In this document: in pieces, positions 27,901 to 39,900 of the stretch | Position numbering within the stretch: the stretch's first letter is position 1 | How the letters are laid out: every line of letters starts with the position of its first letter | Origin: Marthasterias glacialis | Taxonomy: Eukaryota; Echinodermata; Asteroidea; Forcipulatida; Asteriidae | Assembly: GCA_911728455.2 (NCBI GenBank) | Contig: OU452239.1 | Location: 2,116,300-2,180,299, forward strand | DNA length: 64,000 nt | Direction: 5' to 3' | The notes under the pieces: generated by a model | The model's database searches: none | The model's input: only the letters and a program-made list of their open reading frames with translations | Told to the model about the DNA's origin: nothing | Program-made: the position numbers and the translations under genes

Positions 27901-30900
27901 CAAGTGATGGACGGGCCTGTCGCAGCACTAGCTGTACACACGAGCTTAAGAGTTAACGGACTGATACCCTTTGACACTCGCACCAGACTACGGAGTTTCA
28001 GATCCCAATCTGCAAGAGCAGTAGATAATCTCACTAATCCGTTCCCTAAATTATTACCTTGTTTCATCTTAGGAACAGCATGGGTTATTTAGCTTAATCT
28101 CTAGTTTTCACGATGATCGGTGTGCCTGGAATCCAGTGTTGTAGTACTTGTACTCTGTGAGTACTAGAGTACTACTCGAGTACCGTTTTAATAGTACTCA
28201 TACTCGTACTCGGCTAGCAAAAACAATCGTATCAAAGTCCATTATCGATATTCGACCGAAAAATAATCTGAAGTCATGTACTAGATACTCGACTAAACAT
28301 GTACAAATTTTAAGTACTCGTGGTCAAAAATACCACTTTCGTTTTTACTTTCCTGTACGTGCATTAATCCAAGGAACAGGGGAATTTTGCTCTGGGGAAA
28401 AGTAAACTGAAGTTGTCTATGATGTATTCATGTTTAAAGTTATCATGACAACCACGCATTGTCGTTTAAGAATAAAATATAACATTACATCTCATTTTGC
28501 GGTATTTTTATAGAGTATTCGTTCTTGCACTCAGAGATCCAAATACTTGGTACTTGGTTGTTTGACTCGGTACTCGATGGCCCAAGTACTCAAGTACTAC
28601 TCCACCACTCTAGTACTCGGCAGTACTTTATACTCTGACTGAAAAGTACTCGACTACAACACTGCTAGAATCTTCAGGGTGCGATTTGGCAACCATGATC
28701 AGAAGCAGTCCGTTTTAGGAATCATTCCCAATAATTCAGTCATCACATTTAGTGACAACTTCCGGTGATGCATGATAATGCAACATGTAAAACCATTTAA
28801 TACCATTATAAGATAGTTAATTCAAGACTGTATACAGCAGTTGTTGTATGTTTTTCGTCAAAAGAACAGTGCAACTTTAAAGTATTCTACCATAATTGTT
28901 TGTTGTTGTTGTTTTTTTTTTTAGGGGGTGTACAGCAAATGACAATCGCTTATTGTTAAACAGTCGCTTATAATTTTCGAAACTATTTAAAACAAATTGT
29001 GACCATATCAAATTTAAAACAACGTAGATACACTCACTGCTGGATCCACATGAGTAGAGATGTTGAATTTCTGCGTCGTCCAAGAGACCGTCTATCACCA
29101 CTAAATTGCTGTAAACAATGTCATATCTTGAATATTTCTTGTCCGGTCCTCCAAGCAATAAATAAGTTGGCTCCGAATAATAATATCTAAATAATATATC
29201 AAACTCTTCTATATCATCATAAAAAATCTTATAAGGGTTTTCGTACTTCTCGCCGTTTACGTATATCTTGGCAACGGCGGTGTTTCCTTCTTCAGTCAAG
29301 CCAAAGTTAAAAACACACGCGACATGAAACCACTTGTTATTGAAGGTCACATTAGTTATGTCGATACCTGTCACAATTGTTTCGTAGTTCGCCGAGCAGA
29401 ATAGAAACTTTTCATCGGCCCAAAGGATGAAATTAAACCGCTGACCCTCAGAACTTCCAGAGGTAACGACAGGATTTTGTCTTGATTCACGCAAATCGTC
29501 AAAGCGCAACCAGATGGACCATGAGAACCCTGCCGAAGTACAGTATCTGATGTCGTAAATGCACATGAGATTGTCATTCTCGAGAAGAAACCAATCGTAC
29601 TTGTATTTGTGAAGAGCACAAGACTCTTCCACAACTTGCGGAGTTGGAACCAATCTTCCACTTCCCCGATAGCCAATTACTCCCAACATTCCAGGCCTAA
29701 ATACTTCCGTACTGCACAACTCCTCACTACTGACGTCTGCACTGCTAAGCTCTCCTAGACCCCACTGATAATATTCGGGTTGACCTTCATTAAAAGGAAA
29801 CATATCTTACATAATGATTAGCCATCTATAAAGAACAATTGTAGCACAAGTTACATGAAAGAACACTCATGGATGTATGCTACATTCAGTAAAAATAAAA
29901 CAAGCGCGGGAAAATTCAAATTAGCCCGCCACGTTAATGGTCAAATGCCTTTTAATGTGTATTTTCTAACATTTTGTGTATGCTAAGATGTGCGGCGAAC
30001 CTGAAAAGAATCAGGTGCTCGGTGACAGTTTAAACTCACATGGCAGCATAAAGATATACTCATTTATAATGTTGGCCTTTTTTCACAGAGCCCCTAAAGG
30101 GACTGGTGCGGGGGATGAAAAGGTGAAACAAAACTTAAGCTGTTCCAATCTCACGAACTAATTACATGTCTTTCCCTCGAAAAACTAATTCATTCCCTCG
30201 AAATAATAAATGAAATGAAACAGTATTTCGAGGGGGGGGGAATAGTATTTCGAGGGGGAAAAATAATATTTCGAGGAATTTTTCCCCTTTACATTGTTTT
30301 CACCTTTTGCTTTAGGAGCTCCGTACCTTTGCAACCTAAGGTCATATGAGACTACCGTTCAATATAATATTGTTTGCGTTGTTCATGGAGTGCGCACATG
30401 TGAGTACAATGTTAAGTATGGGTTCGACTCCCGCTCGGGGCACTTCTGTATTTGAGCAAGACACTTAACCATAAATGAATCGTTCTTCGGACGGGACGTA
30501 AAGCCAAAGCTCCTTTGTTTTGTGTAATACATCTTAAAGAACCAAGTGCAAAGATCATTAAGATAGTGGTTTGGCCCGGGTGTTTCTGGTGTGGTTGGCT
30601 GCAGATTGCGCGGCATTACCTTAAAAGCACCACAAGGTGCTATCATAAACCAAACTCAGCAATTCTGTCATTAAAATAAACAATGCTTTAAGATGCCCAT
30701 AGATAAAGCAATATAGCAAAACTTAGTGTCATTATTATTATATAAAGACCGGGGACCTTATGCACTGACGTCATCATGCCGCCATCTTAGAGGTAAAACG
30801 CTGATGCAACAATGGAAACATCATGGGCGCCCTACTCAAATGATGGCATGTGCATAAGGTCTATTTCAGATTTGAAAATCTACAATTTTAAGTGAACATA

Positions 30901-33900
30901 ATTATTTGAATAATTTGTATTGCTTAATATTCTCTTCAGCAGGGCGTTTGGCATTATTTGTTATGAAATGGAAAATTGCTTGCAGATTATGAAGATTTCC
31001 AAACAAGAAATCATGAATATTTGAGTTTAAAATAATGTGTGGTAAAAACGTTTCAAAAAGTTTAATTCGCATTAATACGTTTAAGTCGGGTTTTTTTTCT
31101 TCCCTTACCTCCCCCCCCCTCCCTCCCCAATACAAGACAAAGTACCTGGTAGAGAGACATTGGCTGACTGATGCCATGCGCTCCCTGGAGTAGAGGTTGA
31201 ACATACAACGACAGATCCCGCGTAGCCTCGTTTCCGGTAGTTCTCAACGGTCAATGTAGACGTCAGGACACACGACGACGCGTTCTGGCTCTCGATGCGC
31301 ACGCCGCTCTCTATTGTAATATTGTCCCATGCCTTGTGTTTTGATTTGTAGACGCGCCACATGATGGACGGGCCTGTCGCGGCACTAGCTGTACACACAA
31401 GTTGAAGGGTGAACAGGCTGATCCCCTCCGATACACGCACCAGACTACGGAGTTTCAGATCCAAATCTGAAAAAAAGATTCAAGGTAAACAACAAAATAA
31501 TTAAATAATAAATGACTTAATAAATAGGTCTGCCATTCAAGGACCTCCGTACGTACAGACAAAGCCCTGCGTGAGGTCGACGTACTGTTATCAATGTAAT
31601 CAACCAAAGATTTTGTCACAAATCTTCAAAACTTCCAAGTTCCATTTTATAATGAGACCTAGCCAAATAGTACGGGAAATGTCAAATTACCCCGGGTTGA
31701 TCTATTAACTAACAAAAAACCGCCCCTTTAATGAATTTCCTCAGGAATTGTACAGCAAATTGCTTAAAAGCGAGTAGTGTTAGTAGCAGCGGTATACAGC
31801 CAGGAATTGTTCACGGAGGTGGGGGAGGGCCGGGGCACGTGGGGCATTACTTCTTAGTGGGGGGGGGGGGGGGGTGTCAGGGCCATGGTTTTTTTTAATG
31901 AAGTAACATGTATCTTGATGTTTTTCATGGGGGCACCTGGGGGAACTGGACAAATTGTATAGGGGCACGTCCAAATTTAAATAGTCGTAGTGAAATGTCA
32001 TGGCAAAAAAAAAACACCCTGCAACTTTTCTCCCCTCTCTGTCTCTCTCCTTGTTTCCTTCTTCTTTTTCCCAGGGACCCTATTGGAGGAACCAAGCCTC
32101 CCAAACCCCAGCCCCCCCCCCTCCTGGGTGCGCTGTGGAGGCTATTGGCACGAATATTATTTAATTAAATCTATATAGAGTCTATACCTAGTGGTTTAGA
32201 CCAATTGAAAGGGATTGTGTTCACCCCAAAGATTTATTACACGCTAATAAATAGTAACAGTGCGTGGGTGTAGCGTGGAATTTTGTTTAGTTTGCGTCAC
32301 GCAGAGTTTAAAGCATTTGCCTTTAATAGCGTTGTCTTTTCTGATGATGTCTTTTCATCCTTATGAATTAAAAAAAATATGTTAGTGTTTTTTTTTCAGA
32401 AAAAGCTGTACATTATCAAACAATTATTATATTGGCTAAATAACCTGCTAGCAATAATTCAAAACTATACTTTATTCACAAGGGTTGACATAATACAAAA
32501 AAATTGTTTTGGAAATGTAAGATTGTATCGGTAGTCTATTAACCTATTAAGCTTTCGTTTTGGAAGCCCAATAAAACGTTTACCTACATCTATTCGAATG
32601 TAGCAAAACAGTGTCAAAAATATAAGTATTATCATGACATGATGCTCAAAATTTTACGAGCCACCCTTCTCATTTTCGCCGCCGCTTTTTCGTTTGTGAT
32701 TTCATGTCTTCGGGAGTTAGCCGAACAACTGATTGTTTTGATATTTGTTTATTTGTATTTATTCTTATTTTTTTAATGTCTTGTCTTGTTCTTTTACGGA
32801 ACCAGGGAAAAGGTAACAACAAAAATGCTGTTAAAACAAAAATACTGAAATGATGTTTAGAGGAAATGAAATAGACTATTTCAAGGGAACGATACGCCAA
32901 GTTAAGGAGCCCCTAAAGGGACAGTTTAAAAAATTAAACGGGTAAGAAGAAAAAAAATATTTCTGTTCCCTCGAAATATTTCCCCCTCCAAATAATAATT
33001 TGTTTCCTCGAAATAATAGTTCATTCCGTCGATATACTATTGCTTTCCCTCGATATGTTGAATCGTTCTTTTGAAATATTATTTCATTCCCTTTTGTCTC
33101 TACCTCACAAGTGAAGTTTTAATTGAATAAATAAACAAATATTAAAAAGATATAATTACTAAAAATGACATCGTTCCCATGAAATATTAAGTTCATATTT
33201 CGTGTTTCAGTTCGAAATAACAAATCGTTCCCTCTAAATATAATTACTGGAGGAAACAAACGGTTACTTCGAGGGAACGACATAGTATTTCCAGGGATCG
33301 AGACATTTTTTTTTGTTCATTTCCTCTGAATAATTTATCTCGGTCCCTGGAAATAATATGTCGTTCTTTCGAATTTACCATTCTTTTCCCTCAGTTGTTA
33401 TTTCGAGGTTAAGATTTATTATTTCGAAAGAATTTTCAACTTGTTTTAACGTGTTCAATTTGTCCTATACCTGTTCCTTTGGGGGCTGCGTATTTATTAA
33501 TTTTTTTTCTTAAAAAGAAAGCATTTTCTTCGATAGTTGTCGGTCTCAATATATTACTAAGACTACATAACGGATCGCCATGGCAAGAATCTCCTCTCAA
33601 ACATTTTCTAACTGTAATTGAAAGATTTAAGCGAAGGTTTTTCTAACCCACACTTTAACAACAGAATGTCTATAAGAGCGCAGGTAACATAGATAATAGT
33701 ATGCGTGTTGCGTGTTCTCTGCTAGACTTTTAAGTCCGTAATGTTTTTGTTTTTTTGTTTTTTTTGTCTGCCTGAAAGTCAAAACTGTGCTGTAATCTTG
33801 TGCTCACCTGCTTAACTTGTGCTTAACCTGCGCTCACGTGTTCGCCAGGAGAGGTTAATTGCGTTTTGCTTGACTTTAAAACGAGTCTATTTTTATCGCT

Positions 33901-36900
33901 TAGAGTTTTAATTGGCAAAGTGAACCACTAGGTTTCCTGTTTGTGAGACGGTGTAAAATCAACTGGGCGTGCTTCTGATGAGTGAGACTGCGTCACACCT
34001 ACCCACCGTATTATCGACCGTTTGACTTGCAAAAAATGATTAGACATTTTATCGACCTTGTGTCCACTTACAGTGGAAATTATGGTAAATGCAATCTTTG
34101 TAATACATCTGCAATAAATAAACTGTACCATTGTACAGTAGATGCTCCTGCGGTGTGCCAAGTAGAACACATTTTACAATGTGTAGTGTTCAAGTTGTTG
34201 AAGTCCCTACTTCGTGTAAAATTGAAATCGTAATTTTGTTGTTTCAATTGCGAGAAAACGGTAAAAATGCACTCAGCATTTTCACATGCTGCATTTTTTA
34301 CGGCATTCTTTTGGTCTAAGAGACGACAACAAATTGTTTGATACTATTTCATTAATAATAAAAAAATGATAACACTTCAGGTTGAAATGTTCCGAGGAAA
34401 GTGTTCTACCATCTGTATCCTTATACCTTTAAATATATGTAAACCTGTGAACATTTATGTTTTCCTTTCTTACCAATTTTGAGCTGGGGCTTTAACTCGT
34501 GTGCGCACGCGCAAATAAATTGTAGGGAAAGAATGAATGAATGCCTGCTCAAAACTGACAACTTGGAGTGAAGTAACAATTTTAAAATACAGAAAAGGTT
34601 GTGAAATGACTTAAAAGGCTAGATAAATGGCAATAATTATCAGATATACCTTTATCTACAATCATTGTTAAAAATGTAAAAAAAAAATGCCAAAATTTAG
34701 CCTTGCGGAAATTAAATAGCTTTAGTTTATTCGAACCTGAATTAATGACAACTAAGTAGCCTTTCAAATGAAATGTGCTAATTACATTCACGCATACGTA
34801 CAGACATTATTGGTGGGCAAACGCCATAGAGTTGTGCACTAGGCAGACGCACAAACGCGTGTGCGTCACGCCACCATTAGCCCCACACAAAAAGGCCCGA
34901 TGTTTCCTCATTTTGCCCACCAGTAGTGTTTATGCGCACACGTGATGTGCAATTTACATTTGTCAAGGGAAAGGATCTATTGTGTGCAACTACACATGCG
35001 CTGATGATCAGTTTCACGATCCAATTTAATGCAAATTGACGAGTGTTTTATAAAATAATCTGACGTCGAGGTGAAAATTTCTTTTTTTAAACATTGATAT
35101 TACTACATAAAAGCTCAAAAAAATGTATCATTTTTATTCTGGTAATTTTCAATCTCAAAAGTCCGGGTTTCAAACGGGGGCACGTGATGGTTAATCAATT
35201 TTTAAGCCCATTAATTCGAAACGCAGCAAGCTACTAATTGTTTTGACTGTCTAAAATCTTTTCCATTGTAAGACTAATGTTTGTGCCGATTTTGAAGCCC
35301 GCGCGATGTGCCATTCGTGGCTTACGGTACATTTAAAAATGTCTCTGTTTTAGCACAGTAGCGTGTGAAGGTAAATGCTTTCTGAAATTGGAAACAGTAA
35401 TTCCCGTCTACCGGTGAGGAATGTTACTTTTGCCAAATTACAAAGTTGTACGATGTCTCATTCAAGAATTAGGGCCCTTTGAATTTATCTATTGTTTTAG
35501 CTCCTTGAAACATACATTTTTATGGTTACCATCTCGCAGAGGAAAATATCCTGAGAAGATTACAACGTAAAAATAATAATAATAATAATAATGATAAGTA
35601 ATAACTTTCATCAGCCCGAAATACTGAATAAAAGTGGTTTTAAGTTTAAATTTACAGTAAAAAGTCTTTGTAAGAATAAAAAGTGCCAGCTGGGGTAAGA
35701 ATTTTCTAGTTACTCCTGCTTCAAACCATTGTCTACAAAAGAGAGGCTGCCCCTGTATGGATATAAAATAATTTACCCACAGGCTTTTATGTAAACAATA
35801 CTCCAGAATAGCAGGTTCCATGTGAGTGACAAGGCTCCAAGCTGATAACAAAATGTCATTTGACATGGGGGAATTCAGATTGAGCGAACTGACGAATTTT
35901 ACGGGAGTAATGATTCCCTACAAAAATGTTTGGGCTCCCAAATGACGGAGATGCATCAGGAAAATAATTTTCCAGTTACCTGTTTAATTTCCATCCACGA
36001 GCCTCTTTAACAAAGCAGCTTTTAGCGCAAGCAGCAATTTTAGCTCATAATTAATCATATCCCCTTGATTATTTTTTAAAGAAAAAACAGGGCGTAGCCA
36101 CCAAAAAATACATATACACATTTTTGTTATGTTTTTATTTATTATTTAATATTCTTATTTATCTTATTTATTTATTTTTCGTTGTTGGAATTTAAAGACA
36201 CAAAAGTGAACTTATGGATAATTAATGATTTCAGGATAGTATTTTTGCTCTGCAAAACTCCAGAGTTTAAGTGAGTTTTCAAAGGAACGAACGATGATCA
36301 ATGATCGGCGTTTTCGCTACCAATTTCTCGAGAAAAAATGTTCAAAAAAGAGAACATCCATTTATAAAAATCTATAAACAAAAAACACCTTAAAAAGTTG
36401 CAATTTTTCAATTTAACACTTACCCGTTGTTCCACACAAGTAGAGATGCTGAATAGTATCTGGTCCAAGGATGCCATCTGTCACCATCAAGTTGCTAAAA
36501 GAAACTTTGAAATCACCACTCGACCATCCAGTGCCATTACTTGAGTAAGGTGGAATGTATTTCCCGAGTCTCAGGTAATTGTCAAGGTGATTATCACCAA
36601 GATTATATTGAGCCTGCATATCCAGAAATCCATCCCAATCCGGAGTTGTATTATTTTCAGTTTGTTGCACTCTAATGCCGTTGAAGTATACTCTTGCGTC
36701 CACACCGTGGTGGGAAAAGTTGAATAAGCATACCAGGTGAAACCACTGCTTCTGCTGAATGCCATGTTCATGTATAGCATCTGTCATGTTAATCCCAATA
36801 GCCGATCTCTCCTTGTTGTTATTCGCAGTGCAAATCAGCAGTTCACCACCGAGGAGCCACAGGTTGAATCCAGACTTGAAACTGTCATAGTTTCCCGCGC

Positions 36901-39900
36901 TAACCAGGTTGACCAAACCCACCACGTCGTTCTGATTGTAGGATTCTATCTTCAGCCATACTGCCCATGTGAAACCCCCTGTCGTACAGAACAACGGATC
37001 CGACACACAGCTGCCGTCGTATTCGCCGAGTACGACGGGGGCTTCCAAGGTGCTGGAGACGGCACAAGAATCCACAACGGCTTTCGGTGCGGGTACAAAC
37101 TGAACATCATTCGAGTTCAAATCTGCTGCGTTGTCGTTGGACAAAAACATTCCTTCGGGGGATTTAAAAGCTTTACAGGACGCTTCATTGTCGACTTCGA
37201 CTGTACCATTGTCACCAAGGGACCACAGGAACATCTGAACAACATCTGTACAAATCAAAACCCAGGAAAATGACATTCAGTTAATCAAGAATGGTGAACT
37301 ACCAATGATTAACAATATCAACTTTTACAGATCGGGAACAGTTTGTACGGATCAGAAAAATATTTCAGAAAAAATGGACACTAAATTAAACGACAGTTCA
37401 GTTTGCTATACAAAATGAATGCTAAAAACACTTAATAGAATTTTTAAAAAATTGCATGCTGTCCAAAAGTTCCACATTGGCGTGTTGTCGGTGGGTTTTG
37501 CCATTTAATTCTAATTTAACATTTTTTGCTATCCCTTTTCCCTCAGAGTATATGCATAGTTTTCCTTTCGGCTGGTCTTTTTTTTTTGAGGTCCGTGTCT
37601 GTGTATTGTATCGCAGGTGTTCGTTTGTTTGTTTGTTTGTTGGGTTGTTTGTTTGTTTGTTTGTTTTGCTGGTTGGTTTTTGTTTCTGTATTGACTGGGA
37701 TTATTTGTGACTATAAAGGTTTTGGGTTTTTTTTCTTCAGATCCTCAAAGTAGCAATTAAAGCCATATCTTTCGTGTCCCATTATTGTCTACCATTTACA
37801 AATTATTAGCCTACTTTGTGTAGACATGACAGGGGCCACGATGTTTTGCCCCAAACTTTGGTTTGGTAAAAAGTCTTAAAAATAACAAAAACACAACAGG
37901 GGCACTGTGACAAAATCTGATGGTATTCAGCCTAGGTATAGACCCGTAGTTTCGTAGCACATGTTCGGTTAGTTCTAGTAACGTGCGTGCGTTACGTGTG
38001 CGTGTTAAGTGCTCGATTTTACAAAGAGCTACGATTGATCTTAAGGAGTCTGTATACGTTTGGTAATGACTCTGAAAATTTATGGCAATAATAACTCTCT
38101 TGGTAAGAAGTACTGCAGCTTTGGATAGTATAATGCATTTTGAGAAACGTGTCACTTCGAAGTACTGCAGCTATGGAAAAATACATCACTTTTTATCCCA
38201 CCAAAATTTGAATCTGAGAAGCGTTATGGCCGTAACGCTTCTCAGAATGTGTATTCCAATGACGGATACTTCATGCGTGAACACAACCGCTCCAGATTTT
38301 TGGTGATATCTCAAAAACACTGCCACCTTTTGAAGTGAAATTTACACAGGTTAGTTTTATGGCATATATCTACAATTATATAGCATTAAGGCAAATGTAC
38401 GGTTCCAAAAACCAAAGGTATACTTTGCCTTTAAGGCGTGCATCGGTGCGGTAGTAATTGCTAATCAAAATGTGATGTCACAATACAAATCGCTTTGTAG
38501 TATTTTGCAACTCATCTATGAATCGTATTGCTTTGTGAACTTGGCAAATACGATGCGCGCGTTCACCGTGGATTGAGGTGAATGCTGGGGTCGATTTCAC
38601 GAAGCACTTTTGATGTTAAGATGAGTTGTCAGTATTACCATAATGATTTGTATTGTGACATCATTCACAGTTCAGATCAATCTTAGCTCTTTGTGAAATC
38701 TTAGCTCTTTGACAAAATTGTTCACTAACTAGACGCGTATTAAGTATTGCGAAGTTTTCTATGGCGAGCAATAAAAAAGTGACGTCATCTGAGAAGGGTC
38801 TATTAGACCTTATGCATTGACGTCATCATGCCGCCATCTTAGAGGTAAATCGATGATGTAACAATGGAAACGCAGAGATTTGTACGCGCGGCGCACAGGA
38901 TTGACCAATGAACAACCTCATTTTGACCTCTAGACGAGGGCGCCCTACTCAAATGACGTCATGTGCATAAGGTCTATAGAATTATGAATGTAACTATTGA
39001 GCAAATTGTTGTTGTTTTTTGTTTTGGATTTACACAATAATTTTCGTCCCCTCAAAGCACACACGTAGACATAAATGTTTATAGTCAAGGTAAAAAGAGC
39101 ACATCTCTCTGTTCCACCACTGATTGGACTTTTTTTAAGGCCATTCTCGGTCTGCGGAACAACTAGAGCCAATAACAGAATGAATAAAAGAAAATGTTCC
39201 GTTTTAGAAGTGGGAGGAAAACCCCAATAGGGAAAACCCACGCAATCAATCGCGTAGCCAGCATCTTTTTTATGGGGGGCAAGGGGGAGGGGCACTGGTA
39301 TTGTAGTTTAAACTGTCTAATTATATCACATTTCACGGTGTGTCCATAGACTGACAGGGGGCAAGCAGTTGAGCAAAAATGTTCCACAGGGGTACCTTCC
39401 CCCTCCTTGCCCGACCCCCCCCCCCCCCCGGCTACGCCACAGCACGCAATCAGGTGGGAACTGAAAACTCAATTAACATGCAAGGCTCCCGTCTGAGTGG
39501 GGTATAACTGGGGTCCAAACAGGTCAAAAGACGGGGAAAGAAGTCACTTAGCCAACCTGACCCATCAACGGAAAGCCACGCTCAACCACCCACTGAACAT
39601 GTTTTCATCATCTATATGAGATTGACACAATCTTTAGAAAATAAAAAAAAAATATAAAAAAAACGAAAGTTTTGTCTCATTTTGTGCAGGCTTGCATCCG
39701 TTTTACTTTGATTTGATACGAGGAGAAAAACTATTGGCTAGATGACCTTCATAAAGCAAAACTTAATTGCTTAATTGCAATACTTAAAATTTCTACACCA
39801 CATTATTAAAAATATTCAAGATGAATGTTATTGTTTACCAAATATTCATCATAACTGTGAGTGAGGTTATTTCATTTGGAGTATACGTGACAACAAGGGA

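Noticed and set aside
32670-32900. Minus-strand 76-codon frame with hydrophobic start
   Set aside because: Mid-intron, A/T-driven composition, no splice partner.
36737-37273. Plus-strand 178-codon frame opposite LamG1
   Set aside because: Shadow of the LamG1 exon; no domain or acceptable composition.
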